DNA of 64,000 bases, from contig JAZHRO010000002.1 of the NCBI GenBank assembly GCA_037157565.1, forward strand, positions 73,582,001 to 73,646,000. Reading direction: 5' to 3'. Shown here in pieces: positions 23,617 to 34,716 of this stretch; within the stretch, counting starts at the first letter, position 1; each line of letters starts with the position of its first letter. The DNA comes from Thalassia testudinum. Its lineage: Eukaryota > Streptophyta > Magnoliopsida > Alismatales > Hydrocharitaceae. A program made the translations under genes and the position numbers. The notes under the pieces were generated by a model that saw only the letters and a program-made list of their open reading frames with translations, made no database searches and was not told the origin of the DNA.

Positions 23617-25406
23617 CAGATGTCTGATTTTGCACAGTATTGTCTTTCTCGACCCGTTTAGGGCCCGTTTGGGCTCCGTTTTCCGCGATTCGAGTTGCGT
23701 TCGTTTCAGAATTTATTCCTCTACCCGCCTACAGTAGCTATACACTGTTTTGAGACACTCCTTGTGTTTGATCCTCGTGATAGGACCTCGTTCGGTTGCC
23801 GTCTTGAGAGTCGCGGAGGCGCGCGGGATTCCCGACCACGCCCCCATTACTTCCGTTGTACCTGGTAGAGTGGTTTTATGTATTAATAAAATCTGTTAAA
23901 GTATGGAACCATAACTAGAACCTAGGGCATTGCATGAATCCTAGGAATGAGAAATATATGGAATGATAGCTCCTAGGTGTTGCATGAATCCTAGGGCCGG
24001 AAAACTAGATTGTATGATAGATCCTAGGATATGGCATGAATCCTAGGATGGAAAAACTAGTGGAATGTACATTACTGCAGTCTTGGAAAAATGGAAAGGA
24101 ATATATAAAGCTGCCTGTAAATTTAATTAACAGCTGCCTGTTATGCATAGAGAATCATGTTGAGATCATGGAATGTGAGAACGTGAATCTGGAAAGTGAA
24201 ACATATGATGTTCTGAGATAAAGAGCTGGAACCCTACGGGGAATTAGGAGTGGAACTCCTGGAAAGAAAAGGAATGGAACTGAGATGTAGTTTGTACTGT
24301 CTCTTGGGTACGCAGTACCAAGGGAAGTACCTGTACCTGTTTTAGTGCGGAGTGGGGCCAGCCGCCCCAGGGACCTGGGGTTAGGCTTGGCCGCTCTGTA
24401 CCGACTTGTTGGCCCTCGTGTACGTAGTACCGAGGAGAGCTAGTAGTGTTAGGAGAGTACTAGCTACCCCACGGGCCCCGGGGTTCTGCTAGCCTCCTTC
24501 ACCGACTTGTTAGGCCCACTAGGGCAAACCAGGGTAGTCAGGCGAGGGTGCGCGGACTGTGGAGGGGCAAGGCCCCGGTTTGGTTACTGTGGAGGGGTTG
24601 GACCCCTGTTACTGAGAGGGCTCTGCCCTGGTTCCGTGCTGTGCTTTGGACGCACCCGTTAACGGAAACGACTGACCGCGTGCCAGTACGGGCTAGCTAC
24701 CTGTGCGTTTATCGCGCGTGCCGTAGTCACCGTTACGTCTGTCAGTGACCTTGGGGTGGTTGACTGAGGGTAGGATCATCACGGGGGACTCTCCCGGCCA
24801 GGAGAGCACCACGTGCTACTTCTACTGTTGGAAAAGACTGCAATCAAGATCGTCCCACGAGGACATTCGAGATCAAGTAAAGGATCTGAGAAGTAAATGA
24901 AATAGTGAGAAAAATTGAAAGATGTAAATAAAGGAAGTAATAGAACATAACAGCTACTGTACACTCTACTGTTGCCTTTAGTTAGTTTGCCACTCTACTC
25001 AGCGTTTTGCTGACGTGTTACACTCGTTACCTTTTTCAGGACCAGGTGTTGAGCAGCCAGGGTCGGCGGCTGCAGAGGACGCTGGGCCGAGTAGGGTCCA
25101 GTAGAGTTGCCACAGCTTTGTACCTTCTTTTGTTTCTGTTCTAGTGAGTAGTTTTGTTTCCGCTGTACCTTCTTTACCTGCAGTTTTTGTTATATGATAA
25201 ATGTTGTTTTACTGTTGTGGTGGTGCCTACTGTAGTAGTTTCTTTCCTTACTGCTGTATTTTTTACTGTTAGTTATATTCATGCTGAATGTGGTTTATTT
25301 TACTGTCTTTTGGTTACTTCCTCGTTGGACGACTGGGTCTTGGGATTAGTCGAGTCGGTCCGGTTCTCGTGTCTCGTAGGGACTCGGGAATCGGGTCGTT
25401 ACAAGA

Positions 25407-25418
25407 TGGTATCAGAGC
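25407..25418 (+). other. Primer binding site, tRNA-iMet, element A
   Basis: TGGTATCAGAGC three bases after the 5' LTR end; complementary to the 3' end of initiator tRNA-Met. Confirms the LTR boundary and plus orientation. Confidence 0.92.
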
Positions 25419-25522
25419 AAGGCCATCCCGAGAAGTGAATCAACTGACTGGAAAATAACCAATTCACATGTTTATAGCTAGAGTAGCCACCACAACATAT
25501 CTCTTGACATGAGCTCTTAGAA

Positions 25523-28500
25523 GTGTTGTTAGGTACCGTCTGTTTTGACGTTTCCGTTTTGTTTCGCGTCTCCTTGCAGGAGATGCCTCGTCGTGGGACT
25601 GGCGAGACTGGCCGCGGGCGCGGCCGTGGGCGAGGTCGGCGAGGTGGACGTGCTGTCGTTGACGTCTCGGTGGACCAGCCACCACTCCCTGGCATCCAGG
25701 CCCAGGACCTCGCCAGACTGATACGGGATATTGTACGAGAGGAGCTCCACCCACCGCCCCGAGCACCTCCTCCTGGGGTTGCAGAGGGGGAGTCCTCTGT
25801 GGGACCACGCGACGGACGCGGCGCCGGACACGAGGGAGGGGATGGGCCCCTGCCGCCCCCACCTTCCTCCGACACTTCTGTACACGAGGCACCTTCGCCT
25901 GGAGGTGCACCAGCACCTCCCCTACAGCACCACTTCGAGCTTTTCGGACAGTTCCGGAAGCTGAAGCCCCCCTCCTTCAAGGGGGATGAGGACCCGACCG
26001 AGGCAGAGGACTGGCTTGAGCAGCTGGAGAAGATCTTCGACACCCTTCGCCCCCCGGTGGAGTGCCGCGTGGCCTTTGCCACGTACCAGCTGGAGAGTGC
26101 GGCACACCGGTGGTGGAGGGCGGTCCGGGGACAGGAGAGGGACGAGCCGACGTGGGACCAGTTCGTCACCCTCTTCTGCGAGCAGTACTTTCCCCAGACG
26201 TGGCAGGACCAGAGGAGGCGGGAGTTCCACACTCTCCGCCAAGGGACGATGACCGTGAGCGCGTACCGCACGCGTTTCTTGGAGCTGTCCCGCTTTGCAG
26301 CGACAGCGGTAGCCACTGAGGAGGAGCGCCTTTGGAGGTTCACCGAGGGGCTCCGTCCTGCGATCCGGGGGTATGTCAAACCCCTGAAGCTGCCGACGTT
26401 TTCGAGGGTGGTAGAGGCAGCCATGACTTACGAGGAGACCAACCCGTCCGCGCGAGAGACCGACGGCGGGCGGAAGAGGCCCTTTCAGCCAGACTTCTCG
26501 CGGGGTCGGCGAGAACGGAGACACGTGGCGTCCGCAGGAGAGCCGTCACGTTGTGCAGGGCCATCAGTGGCCTTTGGGGGCCCTCGACAGGGGCCAGTCG
26601 CCAGCACCGGACCCCCGCCTAGCCGACAGCAGGGACTCACTGAGGGCGGGAGTCGGGTTCCCCTCTGCTACCAGTGTGGCCAGCCGGGCCACGTCAGGAG
26701 GGACTGCCCATCTAGGGCAGGAGGTCAGCAGATACTTCCCGCGCAGAGCACTGGAGGGCGCGCAGGAGGCCGCGGTTTCCAGGCGCGAGGAGGAGGACCG
26801 CAGTCGCGAGGAGGGTACCGGCCGGCACCTACCCGTCCGACGCAGAGTGTGGCTGCTTCGTCCGCACCTAGAGCTGAGGGGCGTATCAACGCCCTAACAC
26901 ACAGGGACGCCAGAGCTTCGGGATCCGTGGTAGCAGGTATGGTTTCAGTTTCTGGCAGACTCGTTTACACGCTTTTCGATTCCGGCGCTACGCACTCGTT
27001 TGTCGCAGACAGTTTCGCAGTTAGTTTGGACCAGGATTATACATTGTTAGAGAACCCGTTCGTAATCAGAGGTCCGAGTGGTCAGCTGTTTGTAGCTGAG
27101 GAGGTGTACACGGGTTGCGGGGTCAGCATCGGGGGACACAGCCTGCTAGCTGACCTGATTATGATACAGATGGAGGACTTTGGGGTGATCCTGGGGATGG
27201 ATTGGCTGTCCGCTTACCACGCATTGGTAGACTGCTTTGAGAGGAAGATTGTCTTCTCCATTCCGGAGTTGCCTTCCTTCGAGTTTCACGGGCAGCCAGT
27301 GGACGGAGGTTTCAGGTGCATTTCGGCACTTCGGGCGGCGAGACTTTTGAGCCAGGGGTGTGAGGGCTTCTTAGCTTGTGTGGTGGCAGAGCACAGCCCC
27401 GTGGCAGACTTCCAGAGCATCCCGGTGGTCAGAGAGTACCCCGACGTGTTTCCAGACGAGTTACCAGGACTACCGCCCGAGCGTGAGATCGAGTTTGAGA
27501 TCTCACTAGTACCAGGGACCAACCCCATCTCCACCGCGCCATACAGGATGGCACCGCTTGAGCTGCGAGAGCTCAAGTCTCAGTTGCAGGACCTTTTGGA
27601 GAAGGGTTTCGTGAGGCCCAGTGCGTCTCCCTGGGGAGCCCCGGTACTGTTTGTGAAGAAGAAGGATGGGACCCTACGCCTTTGTGTGGACTACAGACAG
27701 CTGAATAGGGTCACCATCAAGAACAGATATCCGCTGCCGAGGATTGACGATTTGTTTGACCAGTTGCGGGGTGCCACGGTGTTTTCCAAGATCGACTTGA
27801 GGTCTGGATACCACCAGTTGAGGATCAGGGAGACCGACGTCTCCAAGACAGCTTTCCGCACCCGGTACGGACACTACGAGTTTTTGGTCATGCCGTTTGG
27901 GCTGACCAATGCCCCCGCTGCTTTCATGGACCTGATGAACCGGGTGTTCAGACCGTACTTGGACCAGTTTGTGGTGGTTTTCATAGATGATGTACTCATC
28001 TATTCTAGAGATCGGACGCAGCACGGACAGCACTTGCGGATGGTTCTGGACACTCTGAGACGACGCAGGCTGTACGCCAAATACAGCAAGTGCGAGTTCT
28101 GGTTGAGGGAGGTGACCTTTTTGGGTCATGTGATCTCTGGAGACGGCCTGGCGGTGGATCCCGCCAAGGTCGAGGCAGTGCTCAGGTGGGAGAGACCGCG
28201 TTCAGTCACTGAGATTCGCAGTTTCCTGGGACTGGCAGGTTACTACAGACGGTTCATCAGAGGGTTTTCGCAGATTGCACGTCCTATGACACAGTTGACT
28301 CGGAAGGATGTGCCTTTCACTTGGACAGACGCCTGTGAGGCGTGTTTTCTGGAGCTGAAGGAGAGGTTGACCTCGGCTCCCGTGCTCACCATTCCTGACA
28401 GTAGTGGCGGGTTCGTTGTGTACACGGACGCTTCCTTGCAGGGGTTAGGAGGTGTGCTCATGCAGAGGGGTCACGTGGTCGCTTACGCTTCGCGGCAACT

Positions 28501-30346
28501 GAAGCCCCATGAGCATACCTACCCTACCCACGACCTAGAGTTGGCAGCTGTTGTCTTCGCGCTGAAGACATGGAGGCATTACTTGTACGGTGAGACCTTC
28601 GAGATTTTTACAGATCACAAGAGCCTCAGATATCTTTTTGACCAGAAGGAGCTCAACATGAGACAGAGACGTTGGTTGGAGCTCCTGAAGGACTACGACT
28701 GCAGCATCTCCTACCACCCGGGAAAGGCCAATGTGGTGGCTGACGCCTTGAGCCGTAAGGCGCCCGCACGCTTGGCCAGTCTACAGTTACAGAGTTGGAG
28801 CCTTTTGGAGGAGGTGGGCAGTTGGCGACCTCTAGAGTTACGAGGATACTGTGGGGCAGTGACGGTGACACGGCAGACCAGACCAGAGTTGATAGACCGC
28901 ATCATCACGGGACAGATGGCCGATCCGTACTTGCAGTCTTTGCGCAACAGAGTACTGTCAGGGGACCCAGGGGACTTCTCTTTCACAGACCAGGTGTTAC
29001 GCTTGAGGGGACGGCTGTGCGTCCCCAGAGACGAGGAGCTGTTGAGAGAGCTCCTGACTGAGGCACACGGTTCCAGATTCACCATACATCCCGGAAACAC
29101 GAAAATGTACCATGACTTGAGACGCGAGTTCTGGTGGAGAGGGATGAAGCGGGATGTGGGTGAGTTCGTGCAGCAGTGCTTAGTGTGCCAGCAGGTGAAA
29201 GCCGAGCATCAGAGGCCTGCAGGGCCGCTTCAGCCGCTTCCAGTGCCGGAGTGGAAGTGGGAGAGCATCACCATGGACTTGGTGGTGGGTTTACCTGTTA
29301 CCCAGCGAGGACACGACGCGGTCTGGGTAATAGTGGATAGGTTGACGAAGACGGCACGATTCTTGCCGATCCGAGTCACTTTGGGACCAGCACAGTTGGC
29401 AGAGAGGTATATCCGTGATGTGGTGCGACTACACGGAGTTCCGCGGGAGATCGTATCCGACCGGGATACCCGCTTTACGTCCCAGTTTTGGGCTGAGTTT
29501 CAGCAGGCTTTGGGGACGAGGTTGAGGTTTAGCACGGCTTACCACCCCCAGACGGACGGACAGTCGGAACGCACGATACAGACACTTGAGGATCTTTTGC
29601 GTGCCTGTGTACTAGACTGGAGGAGCTCTTGGGAGGAACACCTGCCCCTGGCAGAGTTTGCATACAACAACAGTTATCACTCGAGCATCGGCATGGCTCC
29701 CTACGAGGCTCTGTACGGACGGAAATGCACGGCACCCTTGAGTTGGGTTGAGGTGGGGACCAAGTGGGAGGTTGGCCCCAGGTTGATCCGGCAGAGTCAG
29801 GAGGTAGTTGAACAGATCCACAGACGACTCCGCACTGTCAGGAGCAGACAGAAGAGCTACGCAAATCGCAGACGCAGAGAGGTGCAGTTCGAGGTTGGGG
29901 ACCACGTCTTTCTTCGTGTTTCGCCCATGAAGGGCTTACAGCGGTTTGGGGTGAGAGGGAAGCTCGCGCCGAGGTTCGTGGGGCCCTTCGAGGTCCTGGA
30001 GCGGGTTGGACCCGTTGCTTACAGACTTGCCCTTCCCCCGCAGCTTTCTGGTGTGCACGACGTGTTCCACGTGTCCAACCTCAGGAAGTACGTAGCCGAT
30101 CTCAGCCACGTACTGAGTCACGAGAGCGTCGAGGTGAGCGACGACCTGACCTACCCCGAGCGGCCAGTGCAGATCCTAGACCGAGCCGTCCGCAGGTTGA
30201 GACGAAAGCAAGTACCCCTGGTAAAGGTTTTGTGGAGGAGCCAGCGGTACGAGGAGGCTACCTGGGAGCCTGAGGCGGCAATGCGGGAGCGGTACCCAGA
30301 GCTTTTCGCGGGTACGTCTTTTCGGACCGGCTTCGGTCCTCTTTGA
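25523..30346 (+). CDS. Gag-Pol polyprotein of element A (Ty3/gypsy chromovirus)
   Basis: One open frame of 1607 codons with no internal stop. It encodes capsid, protease, reverse transcriptase, RNase H, integrase and chromodomain, all that is needed for transposition. Domains by residue: Arg/Gly-rich start; gag core about 140-270; CCHC knuckle 382-395 ([14 protein letters not shown]); protease with DSG at 486; reverse transcriptase about 650-860 with FIDD at 820-823; RNase H from about 965 (TDAS, Asp969); integrase HHCC zinc region from His1189; catalytic Asp1252, Asp1313, Glu1349 with the canonical 35-residue D-E spacing; chromodomain about 1549-1595. Met21 (25583, [12 protein letters not shown]) is the likelier start, because the first 20 codons look unlike gag and a splice-acceptor-like CTCCTTGCAG directly precedes it. 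All catalytic residues I can check are present. Confidence 0.95.
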   Translation: MLLGTVCFDVSVLFRVSLQEMPRRGTGETGRGRGRGRGRRGGRAVVDVSVDQPPLPGIQAQDLARLIRDIVREELHPPPRAPPPGVAEGESSVGPRDGRGAGHEGGDGPLPPPPSSDTSVHEAPSPGGAPAPPLQHHFELFGQFRKLKPPSFKGDEDPTEAEDWLEQLEKIFDTLRPPVECRVAFATYQLESAAHRWWRAVRGQERDEPTWDQFVTLFCEQYFPQTWQDQRRREFHTLRQGTMTVSAYRTRFLELSRFAATAVATEEERLWRFTEGLRPAIRGYVKPLKLPTFSRVVEAAMTYEETNPSARETDGGRKRPFQPDFSRGRRERRHVASAGEPSRCAGPSVAFGGPRQGPVASTGPPPSRQQGLTEGGSRVPLCYQCGQPGHVRRDCPSRAGGQQILPAQSTGGRAGGRGFQARGGGPQSRGGYRPAPTRPTQSVAASSAPRAEGRINALTHRDARASGSVVAGMVSVSGRLVYTLFDSGATHSFVADSFAVSLDQDYTLLENPFVIRGPSGQLFVAEEVYTGCGVSIGGHSLLADLIMIQMEDFGVILGMDWLSAYHALVDCFERKIVFSIPELPSFEFHGQPVDGGFRCISALRAARLLSQGCEGFLACVVAEHSPVADFQSIPVVREYPDVFPDELPGLPPEREIEFEISLVPGTNPISTAPYRMAPLELRELKSQLQDLLEKGFVRPSASPWGAPVLFVKKKDGTLRLCVDYRQLNRVTIKNRYPLPRIDDLFDQLRGATVFSKIDLRSGYHQLRIRETDVSKTAFRTRYGHYEFLVMPFGLTNAPAAFMDLMNRVFRPYLDQFVVVFIDDVLIYSRDRTQHGQHLRMVLDTLRRRRLYAKYSKCEFWLREVTFLGHVISGDGLAVDPAKVEAVLRWERPRSVTEIRSFLGLAGYYRRFIRGFSQIARPMTQLTRKDVPFTWTDACEACFLELKERLTSAPVLTIPDSSGGFVVYTDASLQGLGGVLMQRGHVVAYASRQLKPHEHTYPTHDLELAAVVFALKTWRHYLYGETFEIFTDHKSLRYLFDQKELNMRQRRWLELLKDYDCSISYHPGKANVVADALSRKAPARLASLQLQSWSLLEEVGSWRPLELRGYCGAVTVTRQTRPELIDRIITGQMADPYLQSLRNRVLSGDPGDFSFTDQVLRLRGRLCVPRDEELLRELLTEAHGSRFTIHPGNTKMYHDLRREFWWRGMKRDVGEFVQQCLVCQQVKAEHQRPAGPLQPLPVPEWKWESITMDLVVGLPVTQRGHDAVWVIVDRLTKTARFLPIRVTLGPAQLAERYIRDVVRLHGVPREIVSDRDTRFTSQFWAEFQQALGTRLRFSTAYHPQTDGQSERTIQTLEDLLRACVLDWRSSWEEHLPLAEFAYNNSYHSSIGMAPYEALYGRKCTAPLSWVEVGTKWEVGPRLIRQSQEVVEQIHRRLRTVRSRQKSYANRRRREVQFEVGDHVFLRVSPMKGLQRFGVRGKLAPRFVGPFEVLERVGPVAYRLALPPQLSGVHDVFHVSNLRKYVADLSHVLSHESVEVSDDLTYPERPVQILDRAVRRLRRKQVPLVKVLWRSQRYEEATWEPEAAMRERYPELFAGTSFRTGFGPL

Positions 30347-30432
30347 GTTTGTTATGGTTATTTGGACATCCTTTTTCCGCACCCTAGTTGCCGCAAGTTT
30401 CGGGGACGAAACTTCCTTTGAGTTTGTTATAT
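30347..30432 (+). other. 3' untranslated spacer of A, no polypurine tract
   Basis: The 86 bp between stop codon and 3' LTR contain the TTTCGGGGACGAAACTT block common in this lineage, but not the purine-only run expected against the LTR. Instead CTTTGAGTTTGTTAT (30416..30430) ends two bases before the LTR, and the same 15 bp occurs at 30341..30355, overlapping the stop codon. Confidence 0.7.
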
Positions 30433-33153
30433 TGTAACGAGCGCGTACCCCAGACGTCTTTTAAGACGTCTGGGAGGTGGCCCAGACGTCTGTCAAGACG
30501 TCTGGGAGGTGGCCCAGACGTCTGTCAAGACGTCTGGGATCACATCCAGACGTCTGGCCAGACGTCCGGGATAGTTTACAGACGTCTGACGAACAGTTAT
30601 ACTCGCACGGGATATTCGTCTGCGCGCCTGTGCGCGCAGACCTGCGATCCGCATCTTCTCTGCGGCTGCAGGCGACTGCGGCCGTCTCTCCCTCCTCTCC
30701 GCGCGGCGTTAAAAGGGGGAGGGGGCGCGCCTCCCCTCCCGTCTCCACCATCTTCCTCCTCTCCTGCTACGGGCGGAGCGAGCGGACGCGAGGGCGCAGC
30801 GGCAGCGGCGCAGCAGAAGGCGCGGAGGAGCTGCGGCGTGCGAGGGCAGGGCTCTGCCGTGAGGGCGAGCTCGCCGGGAGCGGCTTGGCCGGCCGGCGGA
30901 GGGCGCAGGGGGCGCAGAGCGTCGCGAAGAGGGACCTGCTGCGGGCGGAGCAGCGGACGCGCGAGGTGCGACGCGGGCGGCGTCGCGAGCGGAGGCCGAG
31001 CGAGGTTCTGATTCTGGAAAAATCTCCAGAATCAGACGTCTGGACTGATATCCAGACGGCAAGGTCGACGTCTGTGTGATCATACAGACGTCTGAAAGGT
31101 GAGTTCCGCTTTCTCCTTCTTTTTTTGTCGACTGACCGTACTGAGGGAGGAGGGTTGGTTGTGCGCAGGTGTTCGGATTCGTCATCCTTTGCGAATCCGA
31201 CGTCTGGAAGTTGTACCAGACGGCGGGAGTGACCTCCAGACGTCCGGAGAGACCATCGGACGTCTGGGATCTAGGAGAGACGTCGCCACAGACTTCTGGA
31301 CGTCCGGGGAACCAAGCCGAACAGGTAATTCTCTGATCCACCGTTTAAGACGTCTGGAAGGAGTTCCAGATGTCTGATTTTGCACAGTATTGTCTTTCTC
31401 GACCCGTTTAGGGCCCGTTTGGGCTCCGTTTTCCGCGATTCGAGTTGCGTTCGTTTCAGAATTTATTCCTCTACCCGCCTACAGTAGCTATACACTGTTT
31501 TGAGACACTCCTTGTGTTTGATCCTCGTGATAGGACCTCGTTCGGTTGCCGTCTTGAGAGTCGCGGAGGCGCGCGGGATTCCCGACCACGCCCCCATTAC
31601 TTCCGTTGTACCTGGTAGAGTGGTTTTATGTATTAATAAAATCTGTTAAAGTATGGAACCATAACTAGAACCTAGGGCATTGCATGAATCCTAGGAATGA
31701 GAAATATATGGAATGATAGCTCCTAGGTGTTGCATGAATCCTAGGGCCGGAAAACTAGATTGTATGATAGATCCTAGGATATGGCATGAATCCTAGGATG
31801 GAAAAACTAGTGGAATGTACATTACTGCAGTCTTGGAAAAATGGAAAGGAATATATAAAGCTGCCTGTAAATTTAATTAACAGCTGCCTGTTATGCATAG
31901 AGAATCATGTTGAGATCATGGAATGTGAGAACGTGAATCTGGAAAGTGAAACATATGATGTTCTGAGATAAAGAGCTGGAACCCTACGGGGAATTAGGAG
32001 TGGAACTCCTGGAAAGAAAAGGAATGGAACTGAGATGTAGTTTGTACTGTCTCTTGGGTACGCAGTACCAAGGGAAGTACCTGTACCTGTTTTAGTGCGG
32101 AGTGGGGCCAGCCGCCCCAGGGACCTGGGGTTAGGCTTGGCCGCTCTGTACCGACTTGTTGGCCCTCGTGTACGTAGTACCGAGGAGAGCTAGTAGTGTT
32201 AGGAGAGTACTAGCTACCCCACGGGCCCCGGGGTTCTGCTAGCCTCCTTCACCGACTTGTTAGGCCCACTAGGGCAAACCAGGGTAGTCAGGCGAGGGTG
32301 CGCGGACTGTGGAGGGGCAAGGCCCCGGTTTGGTTACTGTGGAGGGGTTGGACCCCTGTTACTGAGAGGGCTCTGCCCTGGTTCCGTGCCGTGCTTTGGA
32401 CGCACCCGTTAACGGAAACGACTGACCGCGTGCCAGTACGGGCTAGCTACCTGTGCGTTTATCGCGCGTGCCGTAGTCACCGTTACGTCTGTCAGTGACC
32501 TTGGGGTGGTTGACTGAGGGTAGGATCACCACGGGGGACTCTCCCGGCCAGGAGAGCACCACGTGCTACTTCTACTGTTGGAAAAGACTGCAATCAAGAT
32601 CGTCCCACGAGGACATTCGAGATCAAGTAAAGGATCTGAGAAGTAAATGAAATAGTGAGAAAAATTGAAAGATGTAAATAAAGGAAGTAATAGAACATAA
32701 CAGCTACTGTACACTCTACTGTTGCCTTTAGTTAGTTTGCCACTCTACTCAGCGTTTTGCTGACGTGTTACACTCGTTACCTTTTTCAGGACCAGGTGTT
32801 GAGCAGCCAGGGTCGGCGGCTGCAGAGGACGCTGGGCCGAGTAGGGTCCAGTAGAGTTGCCACAGCTTTGTACCTTCTTTTGTTTCTGTTCTAGTGAGTA
32901 GTTTTGTTTCCGCTGTACCTTCTTTACCTGCAGTTTTTGTTATATGATAAATGTTGTTTTACTGTTGTGGTGGTGCCTACTGTAGTAGTTTCTTTCCTTA
33001 CTGCTGTATTTTTTACTGTTAGTTATATTCATGCTGAATGTGGTTTATTTTACTGTCTTTTGGTTACTTCCTCGTTGGACGACTGGGTCTTGGGATTAGT
33101 CGAGTCGGTCCGGTTCTCGTGTCTCGTAGGGACTCGGGAATCGGGTCGTTACA
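30433..33153 (+). repeat. 3' LTR of element A (2721 bp)
   Basis: Same sequence as the 5' LTR with four substitutions seen by eye and a 32-bp tandem duplication. The length difference (32 bp) is fully explained by the duplication. It ends GGTCGTTACA and is followed by target copy ACATC. Confidence 0.95.
30473..30536. repeat. 32-bp tandem duplication in the A 3' LTR
   Basis: A 32-bp unit (GGAGGTGGCCCAGACGTC.. to ..GTCTG) occurs twice in direct succession, 30473..30504 and 30505..30536; the 5' LTR has one copy. Each unit carries two GACGTC palindromes, so the 3' LTR has 18 and the 5' LTR 16. Confidence 0.9.
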
Positions 33154-33158
33154 ACATC

Positions 33159-33229
33159 CTACTACTTAGAGATTCTCTCTTTCTACCTTCCATTAGAGGG
33201 AACATTTTGTCTATTTCTAAGTTAGATTT
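33159..33229 (+). pseudogene. Copia polyprotein fragment between A and B
   Basis: These 71 bp continue the protease-side frame that stops at 22714. The frame reads RDSLFLPSIRGNILSISKL, matching the family (LxxVLYVPxIRRNLISVSKL) that lies between protease and the pre-integrase region of copia elements. It ends at B's first base. Confidence 0.85.
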
Positions 33230-34716
33230 TGATAGAGAGATTTTCGCTTAATTAAGATAGTCGTAATAGAATGATTTATCGTTGTATTTTATGTGGTAAA
33301 AATCTCTCAATCAAAGATAATAATTAATGTAATAAACTACCTTGATTTCGAGCGTCGTATCCACAGGGAGGACTAAGTCCAATAAAATCACAACTAATTC
33401 CCTATCATCTTTGCCTTAAACAAATTCGAAAGTTTCAATAAGAAGTTAAAATAAAATAGAGACATTCAACTACAGGTAATTTTGATAAAGTCAGAGTATG
33501 CCTATGCAATTTCACCTCAACACATAATTTATTTGATAAATGAAATGTGGCAATGGCGTTCACCGTAAATACTAATTCCCCTCCCACTGTAGCAAAACAG
33601 GGGAGGTCACTCGTTGAAGCCGCGCATGTGGAGGAGGCCACGGCCGGGGTTGAGGTCGCATGCGGAGGATCTTCGGAGCGTAGGCTACCTGTTGATGGTG
33701 CTAGCTCGGCGTGAGGAGGTCGGAGGTGGCAGAGGGCGCAGGCGGTCTTGGGTGGCCGTGTGGAGGCACCGACTGGTCGGCGCATGGAAAGGGGTCGCCA
33801 GTGACCTGCGAGGACACTTGTGAGGTTGCGGTGATGTGAGATGGAGAGCCGTCGAGGTTGGAGGTCAAAGGAGACGGTGTGGGAGTTATTGTGTTTGATG
33901 GAGGTTTGGGTTCTTTTCGTGTGACAAGGGAAGGGTCGGTCGGAAAGAAGAAAAAGAAAAATGAAGGAGAAGAAGAAAGGGGCGGTGGTGGGAACGACTG
34001 TGGAGTCTGGATGGCTGAGGGCGTGGGTTCACAAGCGAGTAAGGGCGGCTACTGTGGTGGATGAGTGATGGTGGTTTGTGGTGAGGGGGAATTTTTGGTG
34101 GAGAAGGTGAAGGTGGTGATGGTGAGTGGTGCATGCAATGTTGGCAGTGGAGGTGGTGATGCTCTCTGTCACAGAGAACCACAAGTCGAGGGCAAGCTGT
34201 AGGGTCGACGTCATGTGCTTCAAGCCATAGTGCACGCTACGGCCATGGTGTTCTTCTATGTGCTCTGTCCACGGTGCAGGCGATGGGAGGGCCACGGTGG
34301 AGCGAATGGGGTTGGGAGAAGATGATCCTCCTCTCTTTAAAAACAACAACCTGCCTATTTGTTTCATCCACTGAAAGCTTCTCCAACCACTCATGATCTT
34401 CACGAGTAGTTAGAATAGATGGATAAGCGCTGGTGGTTCCCATCAAACATGTGGCATTATCTCCAGACCTCTTAAAAAATGTAGAAACAGGAGCTTGTGA
34501 TGGCAATTTCCCAGACGTCTATACTGATTTCCAGACGTCTTATAGACGTAGAAATGAACGTCTAAACTCTTGCAACTAGCTTGCATTCATCAAATAAATT
34601 ACATTATCATATCATATGTTATTAAATGTAGAATTGGTGTATAAGATTATACACAGACTACGGTGAATTCCCATTTAACTCCTAATCAATTAACAACTAA
34701 TTAAAGAGTACTTAGG
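33230..34716 (-). repeat. 3' LTR of element B, first segment
   Basis: Begins TGATAGAGAG and aligns along its whole length with 59858..61343. It includes a GTCGTATCCACAGGGAGG motif near 33352, GT-rich purine blocks (33600..34180) and two GACGTC sites (34514, 34534). The alignment breaks at 34716 where a solo LTR begins and resumes at about 37498. Confidence 0.88.

Larger units (their letters stand above)
22715..25403 (+). repeat. 5' LTR of element A (2689 bp)
   Basis: Starts TGTAACGAGC and ends GGTCGTTACA. The first 1 kb is GC-rich and holds 16 GACGTC palindromes (22735..23616); the later part contains a run of CCTAGG and GCATGAATCCTAGG repeats near 23920..24050. By eye it differs from the 3' LTR at 22932 (T vs C), 23019 (G vs A), 24640 (T vs C) and 24779 (T vs C), plus a 32-bp unit present twice in the 3' LTR. 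All open frames inside it are duplicated in the 3' LTR and look non-coding. Confidence 0.95.
22710..33158 (+). mobile_element. Element A: complete young Tekay/Del-like chromovirus (Ty3/gypsy)
   Basis: Two LTRs (22715..25403 and 30433..33153) flank an iMet primer site and one open gag-pol frame with a C-terminal chromodomain. The element proper is 22715..33153; the given span includes the perfect 5-bp target duplication ACATC at 22710..22714 and 33154..33158. LTR ends are perfect 8-bp inverted repeats (TGTAACGA..TCGTTACA). Long LTRs and the chromodomain point to the Tekay/Del lineage. Near-identical LTRs and the open frame mark a recent, possibly autonomous insertion. It sits inside the copia protease region. 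Confidence 0.95.

Noticed and set aside
25399..26424. 341-codon minus-strand frame and other large frames opposite gag-pol
   Set aside because: Low-complexity antisense shadows of the GC-rich gag coding region, with no family resemblance.
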